Shown piece by piece: positions 7,673-16,871 of a stretch of DNA of 64,000 nucleotides. The DNA is from Streptomyces sp. CB01201. Its GTDB lineage: Bacteria; Actinomycetota; Actinomycetes; Streptomycetales; Streptomycetaceae. Both the position numbers and the translations under genes were made by a program. Each line of letters opens with the position of its first letter. Within the stretch, counting starts at the first letter, position 1. The DNA lies in NCBI RefSeq assembly GCF_002803085.1, contig NZ_NNBJ01000016.1:1-64000 (forward strand), given 5' to 3'. Below the pieces are notes generated by a model. That model worked only from the letters and a program-made list of their open reading frames with translations, was not told the origin of the DNA and made no database searches.

Positions 7673-9307
7673 ATGAGCCAGAGCCCTGCCTCCCCGGACC
7701 GCCCCCCGGGCGTCAGCGTCGTCGTCATCGCCTACAACGACGCCGAGCTGGTCACCGACGCCGTACGGTCCGCACTCGCGCAGGGCCCGGCCGTCACCGA
7801 GGTCGTGGCCGTCGACGACTGCTCCAGCGACGGCACGGCCGCCGTGCTGGACCAGCTGGCCACCACCGAGCCCCGGCTGCGCGTGCTGCGCCGCGCGGAC
7901 AACAGCGGCGGCTGCGGCACGCCCCGCAACGACGGAATCGCCGCCGCCACCGCCCCGTACGTCCTGTTCCTCGACAGCGACGACGTGCTGCCCCCCGGCG
8001 CCGTCCAGGCGCTGCTCGACGCGGCCCGCGAGCACGGCACCGACGTCACGGTCGGCCGCGCGGTGCGCCGCGAACTGCCGGCCGGACGGGACGTCCCGTG
8101 GCAGCCGGGCCTGTACCGGGAGGCGGCCGTGTACGAGTCGCCGGAGGCCGAGCCGCGCCTGCTCCACGACACGCTGTGCGTCAACAAGCTCTACCGCCGA
8201 GACTTCCTGACGGAGCATCAACTCCGTTTCCCCGACGGCAAGTTCACGTACGAGGACTTCGTCTTCACGGCCCGCGTGTACGCCGCGGGCCCCCGCGTCG
8301 CCGTCGTGCCCCAGCTCGTCTACGTCTGGCACGTGCGCCGCGCCGCCGCCCAGGTGTCCATCTCGCTGGCCCGCAAGGACGTCGCCAACTGGCAGGCCCG
8401 CATCGCCGCCCACGCCCAGGCCGTCGAGGCCTTCGGCGCGGCCGACCGCAAGGCGCTCGCCGCCGCCTGCCGCACCAAGTTCGTCGACTACGACCTGTGC
8501 CTCTACCTGCGCGAGCTGCGGGTACGGGACGCCGGCTACCGGGACCAGTGGTGGCGGCTCACCCGCGCCTACCTCGCCGATTTCGCCCCCGCCGAGCTCG
8601 CCGCGGCCGCCGCACCCGCGCGCTGGCTCGCCCAGGTGGTCCTGGCCGCCGACGCCCCGCGCGACCTGGACCGGCTCTCCCAGCTCGCCGCCGACCCGGC
8701 CCGCCTGATCCCGCCGTACGCGAGCGCCGCCGCGGGGCCGGTGTGGGCGGACGACCTCGCGGACGTGGCCCTGGACGGCCTGGCGGCGCTGCCCGCCGAC
8801 CGGCTGCCCGTCACCGTCGACGCGACGCTGCTCGCCGGGCGGCGCGGCATCGTCAAGCTGCGCGTGCACGAGCTGTACGGGCGCCTCGCGGCCACCGGAG
8901 CCCCCATCAGCGCCGACATCGAGTTCGTGCCCAGGGACGGCGGCGAGAGCGCCCTGACCGTGACCGCCCCGCTGCGAGCGGGCGGCGACGGTTGGACCGG
9001 CCAGGCCCCTGTGATGCTCGCCGCTCTCGCGGCGGCGGGCGGGCGCGGCACCCAGATCTGGGACCTGCGGGTCCGTCTGCACAGCGCGGCGGGCCCCGGC
9101 GCACACACCACCCTCCGGGCCCGGGCCGCCGGGCTGCGGCGCACGGCGGTACCCGCCAGCCGGTACGGTGTTCTGCTGGTGCAGCCGTACCGGACGTCGA
9201 GCGGATCGCTCGCGGTGCGGCTCGCCCCTGGAGTACAGGGGGCCCTCGGGGTGGTCGGCGGCAAGCTGCGCAGACTGGCCCGGACGGCTCGATCAAGGCG
9301 ACGATGA
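7673..9307 (+). CDS. Family 2 glycosyltransferase with C-terminal domain
   Basis: This is a 544-aa predicted cytoplasmic glycosyltransferase. The GT-A domain (about residues 12-230) begins GVSVVVIAYND and has VDDCSSDGT, SGGCGTPRNDGI and FLDSDD, which supply nucleotide-sugar and metal binding. The remaining 300 residues hold a helical linker and a β-rich domain resembling the enzyme at 10395-12269. No membrane segment is evident. galE follows 16 bp later, so the two are probably co-transcribed. The family is often found with TagF-like proteins in teichoic-acid loci. The sugar and acceptor cannot be read from sequence. Confidence 0.85.
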   Translation: MSQSPASPDRPPGVSVVVIAYNDAELVTDAVRSALAQGPAVTEVVAVDDCSSDGTAAVLDQLATTEPRLRVLRRADNSGGCGTPRNDGIAAATAPYVLFLDSDDVLPPGAVQALLDAAREHGTDVTVGRAVRRELPAGRDVPWQPGLYREAAVYESPEAEPRLLHDTLCVNKLYRRDFLTEHQLRFPDGKFTYEDFVFTARVYAAGPRVAVVPQLVYVWHVRRAAAQVSISLARKDVANWQARIAAHAQAVEAFGAADRKALAAACRTKFVDYDLCLYLRELRVRDAGYRDQWWRLTRAYLADFAPAELAAAAAPARWLAQVVLAADAPRDLDRLSQLAADPARLIPPYASAAAGPVWADDLADVALDGLAALPADRLPVTVDATLLAGRRGIVKLRVHELYGRLAATGAPISADIEFVPRDGGESALTVTAPLRAGGDGWTGQAPVMLAALAAAGGRGTQIWDLRVRLHSAAGPGAHTTLRARAAGLRRTAVPASRYGVLLVQPYRTSSGSLAVRLAPGVQGALGVVGGKLRRLARTARSRRR

Positions 9308-9323
9308 GGACGTGGACGCACAC

Positions 9324-10304
9324 ATGACTTTTCTGATCACTGGCGGCGCCGGATACATCGGCTCCCATGTCGTGAGGGCCATGACGGCGGCGGGGGAGCG
9401 CGTCGTCGTGCTCGACGACCTGTCCACCGGTGACGCGAAGCGGCTGCCGCAGGACGTGCCGCTGGTGGTCGGCTCCGTCCTGGACCGCGAGCTCCTGGAC
9501 CGCACCCTCGCCGAGCACTCCGTGACCGGCGTGGTGCACCTCGCGGGCAAGAAGCAGGTCGGCGAGTCCGTCGAGATCCCGCTGCACTACTACCGGGAGA
9601 ACGTGTTCGGCCTGACCGTGCTCCTGGAGGCGGTCGCCGCGGCCGGCGTGCGCACCTTCCTGTTCTCCTCCTCCGCCTCCGTGTACGGCATGCCGGACGT
9701 CGACCTCGTCACCGAGGACACCCCGTGCCTGCCGATGAGCCCGTACGGCGAGACCAAGCTGGCCGGCGAGTGGCTGGTGCGCGCCGCCGGAAAGGCGCAC
9801 GGCATCGCCACCGGCTGTCTGCGCTACTTCAACGTGGCGGGCGCGGCCACCCCCGAGCTCGGCGACACCGGCATCTTCAACCTCGTGCCGATGGTCTTCG
9901 AGAAGCTGGAGGACGGGCAGCCGCCGCGCATCTTCGGTGACGACTACGAGACCCCCGACGGCACCTGCGTGCGCGACTACATCCACGTCGAGGACCTCGC
10001 CGACGCGCACCTGGCCGCCGCCCGCAAGCTCGCCGAGTCCGCGCAGGCCGGCGAGTACGCCGACCTGACCGTCAACATCGGCCGGGGCGAAGGCGTTTCG
10101 GTGCGCGAGATGGTCGACCTCATCAACGAGATCAGCGGCCGCGGCATCGCCCCCGAGGTGCACCCGCGCCGCGCGGGCGACCCGGCGCGCGTGGTCGCCT
10201 CCGCCGACCGCATCGCGGCCGAGCTCGGCTGGAAGGCGCACCACGACGTGCGCTCGATGATCTCCTCGGCGTGGGCTGGCTGGCGCCACCACCGCGACGG
10301 CTGA
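9324..10304 (+). CDS. galE: UDP-glucose 4-epimerase
   Basis: GalE is an NAD-dependent short-chain dehydrogenase interconverting UDP-glucose and UDP-galactose. The 326-aa protein has the nucleotide motif GGAGYIGS at residues 7-14, the catalytic SSSASVYG serine/threonine region and the SPYGETK Tyr-Lys pair, and the C-terminal RAGDPARV. ATG 9324 puts the Rossmann motif at the usual distance from the start; a GTG 12 bp upstream is possible. It uses the GalU product and sits directly downstream of a glycosyltransferase, so it probably serves glycopolymer synthesis more than galactose catabolism. Confidence 0.92.
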   Translation: MTFLITGGAGYIGSHVVRAMTAAGERVVVLDDLSTGDAKRLPQDVPLVVGSVLDRELLDRTLAEHSVTGVVHLAGKKQVGESVEIPLHYYRENVFGLTVLLEAVAAAGVRTFLFSSSASVYGMPDVDLVTEDTPCLPMSPYGETKLAGEWLVRAAGKAHGIATGCLRYFNVAGAATPELGDTGIFNLVPMVFEKLEDGQPPRIFGDDYETPDGTCVRDYIHVEDLADAHLAAARKLAESAQAGEYADLTVNIGRGEGVSVREMVDLINEISGRGIAPEVHPRRAGDPARVVASADRIAAELGWKAHHDVRSMISSAWAGWRHHRDG

Positions 10305-10334
10305 CCGGCCTCGCACACGCGCCCCGCAACCAAC

Positions 10335-10366
10335 GAGAAGGCCCCGCCGACCGGCGGGGCCTTCTC
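10335..10366. terminator. Bidirectional terminator galE / GT2-like gene
   Basis: A perfect 14-bp stem (10335-10348 with 10353-10366) with a GACC loop lies between convergent stops. The arms begin and end in A/T-containing GAGAAG and CTTCTC, giving modest T runs on both strands. Confidence 0.8.
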
Positions 10367-10394
10367 CGTCTGCTCGCCGCGGCGACCGGCGGGC

Positions 10395-12269
10395 TCAGCG
10401 GCCGCGCACCAGGCGGGTTGCCCTGCGGCGCACTTGGCGTACCAGCGGTACCGGTACGGTCAGGCGCAGGGGTTCGCCGGAGGGTTCGATCACCGGTACG
10501 TCCCGGGTGAATGTGCCTGCGTGGAGGCGGAGTTGGAGTTCCCAGGTGCCTGGGGTGACGCCGTCGGCGGTGGCTCGTGCCGCGATGCGGCCGTTGGTGT
10601 CGACTTCGGTGGTGGTCGGTGCGGTGAGGGTTGTGTGGCCGGAGACCAGGAGCAGGCGGGTCTCGCCGCGCTCGGCGGGCCAGCCGGGGACGGTTGTGCG
10701 GGCGGTGGCTTCGACCCGGCCGAGGCGGGTGCGGGTGAGGGTGCCGCGGGCGGTGGTGGCGAGGAGTCGGCGGGTGTCGCCGATGTCGAGGTTGAGGTGC
10801 TGGTGGGCGGCGGAGTGGAACAGGCCCGCGGCGCAGGGTCCGGTGTTGCCGCGGTCGATGATCCGGGGTTCGGGCGAGACGTCGTACAGGCGGTCCGAGG
10901 GGCGTGCGAGCCAGGCTTCCTTGCTGAGTTCGCCGCAGGTGACGACGATCCGCATGCTCCATATTCCGTCGGGGAGGGGTTCTCCGTCGGCGGCCCGGCC
11001 GATGTCGAGGCGGAGGGTGTAGGTGCCGTCGTCGGCGGTGTCGGCGGGTACCCAGTAGGTGTAGCCCTGGCGGCGCAGTAGCACGCCCACTGTGCGGCCG
11101 GCCGGGTCGAGTTCGCTGAGCCGGGCCGAGCCCTCGACCCGCAGTACCGGGCCGTCCCAGGCGTAGGAGTCGACGCGCTGGACCAGGCGGACCCGGGAGG
11201 TGATGTCGTAGGCGGAGTCGGGGATGGCCCGCTCGGCGTCGCGGAAGTAGGGGTAGGCGGCGTAGACGCGCTCGCCGTCCTGGTGGGCGGGGCCCAGTGT
11301 GTTCCCGGTGTCGGCGCGGACGATCTCGGTGAGTTCGTCCACCAGGCCGTGGCGCAGGCAGTGCACGCGCAAGCGGAGGCGGGGCGGCAGGGCCGCCATG
11401 ATCGGCTCGGTGGTCCACTCGTCGAGCAGCACCTTGGCAGCGGCGGCCATGTCCTTGCGCCCGGCCTCGTCGCGGGCCAGATACGGCTCGCCGAACATGC
11501 TCAGGATCTCGCCGTGGAAGTGACGCTCCATCAGTTTGTCCCGCTCGCGGCCGGCCGGAACCAGCTCGCCGAGGGTGCGCAGAATGCCGCCGACGAAGGC
11601 GAGTTGGTCGACCCAGTCGACGTCCTGGCGGCTGGCGTTGGTGCCGTCGCCCCGGCCCTCCAGGTAGTAGCAGTCGTAGTCGGCGACCACCGAGATCTTC
11701 TTGGCGCGCAGCACCGCGGGGACGGCGAACGCCACGTCCTCGTTGAGGAGCCGGCCCTGCGCGAAGCGCAGCCCGTGTTCCTCGATCAGGGCCCGGCGCC
11801 ACAGCTTGTAGGGGGCCAGCGTCCAGTACACGGGGGAGTCGTACAGGTCGACCTCGGCGCTGGTGGTGCGGAAGTCCACCGGGGCGTCCCGCCCCACGCC
11901 CACGATCCGGCCGTACACGATGTCGGACTCCTCGGCGTCGGCCATCGCGACCATGCGCCGCAGGGCGTCGGCGCCGAGGTAGTCGTCGGAGTCCAGGAAG
12001 AAGAGGTAGCTGCCGCGGGCCCGCTCGATGCCCACGTTACGGGGCTTTCCGGCGCCGCCCGAGGGCTCCTGGTGGATCACCTGGACGTGGTCGCGCTCGC
12101 GTGCCCACGCGTCGAGCCAGTCGCCGCTGCCGTCCGACGAACCGTCGTCCACCGCGATCACTTCGAGCTTGCGCCGTCCGATGGTCTGGGCTTCCACGGA
12201 CCCGAAGCAGCGCTCCAGATACCGCAGGGTGTTGTGCACCGGGACGATCACGGTAACAACGGGGTCCAT
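10395..12269 (-). CDS. Family 2 glycosyltransferase, two-domain
   Basis: This 624-aa glycosyltransferase starts MDPVVTVIVPVHNTL. The GT-A domain (residues about 1-240) has AVDDGSSDGS, GGAGKPRNVGI and FLDSDDYLG. The C-terminal half includes β-rich modules (about 340-450 and 500-610) similar in layout to the 7673-9307 protein. ATG 12269 is preferred over longer options because GAGGA precedes it by about 8 nt. It converges on galE. A strikingly AT-rich patch at 12343-12357, in a surrounding of over 70% GC, probably carries its promoter. Probable role: polymerising or branching a wall glycopolymer. Confidence 0.82.
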   Translation of the reverse strand: MDPVVTVIVPVHNTLRYLERCFGSVEAQTIGRRKLEVIAVDDGSSDGSGDWLDAWARERDHVQVIHQEPSGGAGKPRNVGIERARGSYLFFLDSDDYLGADALRRMVAMADAEESDIVYGRIVGVGRDAPVDFRTTSAEVDLYDSPVYWTLAPYKLWRRALIEEHGLRFAQGRLLNEDVAFAVPAVLRAKKISVVADYDCYYLEGRGDGTNASRQDVDWVDQLAFVGGILRTLGELVPAGRERDKLMERHFHGEILSMFGEPYLARDEAGRKDMAAAAKVLLDEWTTEPIMAALPPRLRLRVHCLRHGLVDELTEIVRADTGNTLGPAHQDGERVYAAYPYFRDAERAIPDSAYDITSRVRLVQRVDSYAWDGPVLRVEGSARLSELDPAGRTVGVLLRRQGYTYWVPADTADDGTYTLRLDIGRAADGEPLPDGIWSMRIVVTCGELSKEAWLARPSDRLYDVSPEPRIIDRGNTGPCAAGLFHSAAHQHLNLDIGDTRRLLATTARGTLTRTRLGRVEATARTTVPGWPAERGETRLLLVSGHTTLTAPTTTEVDTNGRIAARATADGVTPGTWELQLRLHAGTFTRDVPVIEPSGEPLRLTVPVPLVRQVRRRATRLVRGR

Positions 12270-12437
12270 CGGCACACATCCTCGAATGGGGCACAGCCGC
12301 AAGGGTGGTCGGTGACTCTCGCGCGCGGACACTGGCACAGCTTTTCTTATTTATTGGAGGCCCTGTAGGGGCCCTGTGTCAAAGGGGTGCGGGTATGCGA
12401 CTTCTGTGCGGTCACCCGCAGGTGGGACGGCGTGCGA

Positions 12438-12470
12438 AAGGCCCCGGCACACGCTGGGTGCCGGGGCCTT
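12438..12470 (-). terminator. Terminator of the GT4 / TagF-like operon
   Basis: A 13-bp stem (12438-12450 with 12458-12470) with a 7-nt loop lies 60 bp past the stop of the GT4 gene. On the minus strand it starts AAGGCCCCGG and ends GGGGCCTT. Confidence 0.75.
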
Positions 12471-12530
12471 GTGCTCGTACCGGGCGCTACGGAGGCGCGG
12501 AGCGGATCAGAGGATCAGCGCTTCAGCGCT

Positions 12531-13697
12531 TCAGCGCTCCAGGAAGGTGAAGAGGTCCTCCCAGCGCCGGACGATCTCGTCCGTACGGTAGCGCTGGATG
12601 TTCTCGCGGGCCGCGTCCCCGAGCCGGTCGCGCAGCTCCTGGTCGGCGAGCAGGGACTCCAGGCGGCGCGCGAAGATGAGGGTGTTGCCGGGCGGCGCGA
12701 GCAGGCCGTCCTCGCCGTCCCGGATGATCTCGCGGATGCCGGGTGCGACGTCGAAGGCCACACACGGCACGCCGGTCGCCATGGCCTCCAGGAGCGAGAG
12801 CGGGAAGCCCTCGCCGCGCGAGGCGAGCGTGAAGACCGCGCCGTCCTGGAGGGCGCCCTCCGGGTCGTCGGTGCGGCCCATCCACTCCACCGAGCCGTCC
12901 AGGCCGAGCTCGGTGCACTGGCGGCGCAGCGCCTCCTCGTCCGAGCCCGTGCCGTAGATCCGCAGCGTCCAGCCGGGGTGGCGCGGGGCGACCTCGGACC
13001 AGGCGTCCAGGAGCAGGTCGGTGCCCTTCTCCTCGTGCAGGCGGCCGATGCTCACCACGTGCTTGGAGGTCCGCTGCGAGGGCTCCGCGGGGAAGAACGG
13101 CAGCGGGTTGGGCATGAAGTCGACGTTGTCGAGCCGCTGCTGGGCCCACAGGTCGGCGTCCTCGCGGGTCAGCGCGAGCAGCCGGTCGACGTCCTTGTAG
13201 TAGCGCTTGACCCGCCCGAACCGGGAGGACCGGCGGCAGGCCTCGAACGACTCGTGGGTCATGCCGACGACCGTGACCGAGGACGTGTCGGCGAGCGCCA
13301 CCCACTCCATCGCCCACACCTGCGTGACGATGACGACCGCGCCGGGCCGGGCCTGGCGGAACATCCGGGTGAGCTTGGCGGCCTGCTCCTGCATGCCCTC
13401 CGCGCGGGCGGCGCGGCGGCGGCGGTCCGCCAGGTTCAGCTTGCCCTTGATGCCGTGCGCGCCGGGCACCGACGGCGGATGCACGTCGTACAGCGTGGTC
13501 GTGCCGTACGGCAGGTCCGGGCCCAGCTCGAAGGGGTGGCTCGGCGGGGTGATGCCGACCATGTGCACCAGGTTGCCGCGGTCGGCGAAGAGCCGGGCCA
13601 TCTGGTGCGACCAGGTCGCCACGCCGCCGAGCTCGTTGACGGCGTTGGAGACGAAGAAGATGTCACGGCCGCCGCCCATGGCGGTCTGCTCGGTCAC
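12531..13697 (-). CDS. Family 4 glycosyltransferase
   Basis: This is a 388-aa GT-B retaining glycosyltransferase. The N-terminal acceptor domain has the Gly-rich ELGGVATWSHQMARL loop at about 20-35. The donor domain has SIGRLHEEKGTDLLLDAW and the GEGFPLSLLEAMATGVP signature with its E-x7-E donor-binding glutamates. It starts with GTG in a 4-base overlap (GTGA) with the stop of the upstream TagF-like gene, and GGAG lies 7 nt before it, so translation is coupled. It probably adds hexoses to the same polymer. Confidence 0.87.
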   Translation of the reverse strand: MTEQTAMGGGRDIFFVSNAVNELGGVATWSHQMARLFADRGNLVHMVGITPPSHPFELGPDLPYGTTTLYDVHPPSVPGAHGIKGKLNLADRRRRAARAEGMQEQAAKLTRMFRQARPGAVVIVTQVWAMEWVALADTSSVTVVGMTHESFEACRRSSRFGRVKRYYKDVDRLLALTREDADLWAQQRLDNVDFMPNPLPFFPAEPSQRTSKHVVSIGRLHEEKGTDLLLDAWSEVAPRHPGWTLRIYGTGSDEEALRRQCTELGLDGSVEWMGRTDDPEGALQDGAVFTLASRGEGFPLSLLEAMATGVPCVAFDVAPGIREIIRDGEDGLLAPPGNTLIFARRLESLLADQELRDRLGDAARENIQRYRTDEIVRRWEDLFTFLER

Positions 13698-16558
13698 TTG
13701 CCGCTCCCGGAGGTGAAGAACTTGGCGACGATCTGCTGGGCGGCGGTGCCCCGGTCGTACTCACCGAACTCGGCCGCGAAGCGCTCCCGCGCCCCGGCGT
13801 ACTCGGTGTCCGCCGACTTGAGCTCCGCCACCGCCTCGAACAGCGCGGCCTCGGTGCCCACGACCGGCCCCGGCGCCTTCTCGCGCAGGTCGAAGTAGGT
13901 GCCGCGGCTCTCGCCCGCGTACTCCTCGTAGTCGTACGTGAAGAAGATCATCGGCCGGTCGAGGAGCGTGTAGTCGAACATCAGCGACGAGTAGTCGGTG
14001 ATCAGCGCGTCGGCGAGGACGAGCAGCGGTGAGATGTCGTAGCCGCTGGAGACGTCGATGACCTTGCCGCGCACCGACGGCGGCAGCACGACCTGGTTGA
14101 GGTAGTGCGAGCGGATCAGCAGCGTGTACTCGTCGCCGAAGCGCTCCGCGAACGCCTCGACGTCGAAGGGCAGCTCGAAGCGGCGCACCGCGCCCTGCGG
14201 GGTGGCCCGGAACGTCGGCGCGTACAGCAGGATCTTCTTGGCCGGGTCGATCTTCAGCTCGGCGGCGAGCGGGCCGCGCTCGCGCGCACCCGACTCGATC
14301 TCCCGCCCGCGCGCCGCGACCAGCTCGTCGTTGCGCGGGTAGCCGGCGCGCAGCAGCCGGTCCTCGCGCAGCTTGAAGCCGCGCGCGAGGGTGCGCACAT
14401 CGTGCTCGGAGCGGACCAGGAAGTGGTCGAAGCGGTCCAGACCTCGCTGGAGGCGCTCCCGCTCGGGGCGGCCGAGCACCTTCATCTGCGGCAGGTCGAA
14501 GCCCATCCGCTTGAGGGCGCTGCCGTGCCAGGTCTGGATGTAGGTGGTGCCGGGGCGCTTGGTCAGGGAGGCCGGGAAGCCCTGGTTGTCGATCCAGAAC
14601 TCGGCCTGGGCCAGGGCCCGCAGATAGGCGTAGCTCCAGCGTCTGACCAGCGTGGCGTCCTTGGGGAAGCCGGTGGGCTTGGCGCCCTCGTAGGACCAGA
14701 CGGGCTCGAAGTCGACTCCCTGGCGGCGCAGTTCGTCGTAGATGGCCTTCGGGCTGTCGCTGAACTGCTTGCCCATGTGGCTCTCGAAGACCACCAGGCC
14801 CTTGCGGATCGGCAGCTTGGAGAGGACCTCGTGGTAGACGCGGACCTTGGTCTCGCCCGAGTTGAGGTCCTTCTTCATCCGGCGGGCCTTGCGCAGGCTC
14901 TTCTTGGCGACCCCGGCGGCCTTGCTGCGCAGGGCCTCCTCGATCAGGCCCTGGGTGCGGACGGTCGCGGCGCCCGAGGCGGTCAGGACGTAGCTCAGAT
15001 TGCCCTTCTTGGAGACCGACGGCTCGATGCGGTCGGAGACCAGCCGGCTCAGCCGGGGGCGGACGTGCAGCGGGTGCCCGGAGTTGACGTCGATGCTGCC
15101 GGCCGAGACGCGGGTGGAGACCGCGTCGCCGTCGATGTCCAGGTGGAGCCAGACGTCCCACACCACGTCGATGATGCCCAGCGGGCGCAGCTTGCGGGCG
15201 ATGTCCGCCTCGGCCTTCCAGTCCAGCGTGCGGCCCGCGTGCGTCAGCGAGGTCAGCGGGAAGCGGAAGGACTGGAGGCTGGTGCGGCGGGCCCGGAACT
15301 CCAGGGCGCCGGTCAGCTCGGCGCCGGCCTTGACCCGGCCCAGCGGGTTGACCACCGAGCCGCCCAGGCGCACCTTGCCCCGGCCGTCGTCGGCGTAGGA
15401 GGTCAGGCGGTTGCCGAGCGACAGCTTGTTCAGCGGGCGGGTGTGGTAGCCGGCCGCCGTCACGTCGAGGATGCGGGCGCCGTCCGGGTCGTCCAGGTGC
15501 TCGGCGCACCAGTAGATCCGGCCGTCCTTCTCCACCAGCGGCGCGGTGAGCTTGCCGGGGGTGATGAGGGCGTCGGCCGCCGGCATCAGGTTCTTCCAGT
15601 CCTCCTTGCCCAGGAGGTAGGCGCAGATCGCCTGGATGGGCTGGACCTCGGCGTAGGCCTGCGGGGAGATCGTCGCCAGATAGCTGTTGGCGAGCTCCGC
15701 GAACTCGTGCCGGTAGTCGTTGTCGAGCAGCGGAAGATCCCGCAGATGGAGCACCAGGTCGTGCTTGAGGAACTTGACGTCCTTGCGGAACTTCAGGTCC
15801 TCGTAGCCCTTCTCCTCCAGGAGCTCGTCGACCCGCCGGTGGATCTCCATGCGGTGCACGAAGTTGGCGATCTCGTGGCGCCGGTTGCTGATCGACTTCG
15901 CCGAGGCGTTCTCCACCACGTTCCACGAGTAGACGCGGTTGGGGATCAGCGCGATGCGCCGGGCGGCGACGTAGGCCTGCGCGGAGAACAGCAGGTCCTC
16001 GTAGTGGATGCCGACCGGGAAGGACAGACCCTGTTCGAGCAGGAACTCACGCCGGTAGCACTTGTTGGTGGAGAGGGTGTCGAAGACCAGCAGGTCCGGC
16101 ATCTCGGTGATCGATTCGAGCGTGCGGCTCGTCGAGTAGATCCAGGGGTACCAGTCGACGGTCTTGCCGTGCCGGCTGTCCACGTAGACCCGCACGCACA
16201 TGCCGGACACGAGGTCGGCGCCGGTGCGCTCGGCCGCGGCGACCATGTTCCGGCAGGCGTTCTCCTCCAGGACGTCGTCGCTGTCGAGGAATATCACGTA
16301 CGTGCCAAGCGCCTCGGCGATGCCGTGGTTGCGGGGTGCCCCGCAGCCACCGCTGTTCTGCGGCAGCTGGAATGCCCGCACCCGTCCCGGGTTCGCGGCC
16401 TGGAGCTCCTGGGCGATCTCGTAGGAGCGGTCCTTGCTGCAGTCGTCGACGATCAGGACCTCGACACTCTTGTGGGTCTGGTCCAAGACAGACTGGACGG
16501 CCGTCGGCAGTCGATCGGCATCGTTGTAGACGATGACGATCACGGAGACGTCAGGCAC
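13694..16558 (-). CDS. Bifunctional GT2 / CDP-glycerol glycerophosphotransferase (TagF-like)
   Basis: This 954-aa fusion has two enzymatic halves. Residues about 1-230 are a GT2 domain (DVSVIVIVYNDADR, VDDCSKDRS, NSGGCGAPRNHG, FLDSDD). Residues about 590-945 are a Glyphos_transf/TagB-TagF domain with TWHGSALKRMGF, LYAPTFR and TDYSSLMFDYTLLDRPMIFF, the family's catalytic and nucleotide-binding stretches. Such enzymes polymerise glycerol- or ribitol-phosphate on lipid-linked teichoic acid precursors at the inner membrane face. GTG 16558 is chosen because GAGG lies 5 nt upstream, whereas the GTG at 16564 overlaps that RBS. Confidence 0.88.
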   Translation of the reverse strand: MPDVSVIVIVYNDADRLPTAVQSVLDQTHKSVEVLIVDDCSKDRSYEIAQELQAANPGRVRAFQLPQNSGGCGAPRNHGIAEALGTYVIFLDSDDVLEENACRNMVAAAERTGADLVSGMCVRVYVDSRHGKTVDWYPWIYSTSRTLESITEMPDLLVFDTLSTNKCYRREFLLEQGLSFPVGIHYEDLLFSAQAYVAARRIALIPNRVYSWNVVENASAKSISNRRHEIANFVHRMEIHRRVDELLEEKGYEDLKFRKDVKFLKHDLVLHLRDLPLLDNDYRHEFAELANSYLATISPQAYAEVQPIQAICAYLLGKEDWKNLMPAADALITPGKLTAPLVEKDGRIYWCAEHLDDPDGARILDVTAAGYHTRPLNKLSLGNRLTSYADDGRGKVRLGGSVVNPLGRVKAGAELTGALEFRARRTSLQSFRFPLTSLTHAGRTLDWKAEADIARKLRPLGIIDVVWDVWLHLDIDGDAVSTRVSAGSIDVNSGHPLHVRPRLSRLVSDRIEPSVSKKGNLSYVLTASGAATVRTQGLIEEALRSKAAGVAKKSLRKARRMKKDLNSGETKVRVYHEVLSKLPIRKGLVVFESHMGKQFSDSPKAIYDELRRQGVDFEPVWSYEGAKPTGFPKDATLVRRWSYAYLRALAQAEFWIDNQGFPASLTKRPGTTYIQTWHGSALKRMGFDLPQMKVLGRPERERLQRGLDRFDHFLVRSEHDVRTLARGFKLREDRLLRAGYPRNDELVAARGREIESGARERGPLAAELKIDPAKKILLYAPTFRATPQGAVRRFELPFDVEAFAERFGDEYTLLIRSHYLNQVVLPPSVRGKVIDVSSGYDISPLLVLADALITDYSSLMFDYTLLDRPMIFFTYDYEEYAGESRGTYFDLREKAPGPVVGTEAALFEAVAELKSADTEYAGARERFAAEFGEYDRGTAAQQIVAKFFTSGSGK

Positions 16559-16564
16559 TGGCAC

Positions 16565-16871
16565 CTCAATCCATTTGTGCTAATGGCATGCGGTTCAACG
16601 CTACCTGGTATCCACCGGCCTCCCGGCAGCCGCCCGGGCGGCTCCGTCGCCCGTTCGCGGGACGCACCCACCGCCCCCTCCTCCTGCTTCGTTACGCAAC
16701 CGTGAAAGAAGACCGGGCAACCAATGAGGGCCGAGGGCCATCTCCGGAGAAGGTGGTGCCAGGCGCGCACCTCCGCCGGGAACGTCATACTTCTCCTGGA
16801 CCCCGTCCATGGCCGTCACGGCCGGACATCCCGGGCAAAGCCGACGCAGAGCGAGTGAACGAGAAGGCACG
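16565..16871. promoter_or_regulatory. Divergent promoter region TagF-like / YfhO
   Basis: This 307-bp gap has no gene. On the minus strand TAGCGT (16603-16598) is a good -10 about 40 nt before the TagF-like start. On the plus strand the RBS GAGAAGG (16861-16867) serves the YfhO-like gene; its promoter is not obvious. Divergent control of polymer synthesis and decoration is plausible. Confidence 0.5.

Noticed and set aside
14105..16705. An 866-codon plus-strand frame opposite the TagF-like fusion
   Set aside because: It is an antisense shadow. The minus strand carries clear GT2 and Glyphos_transf motifs, while the plus frame has none.
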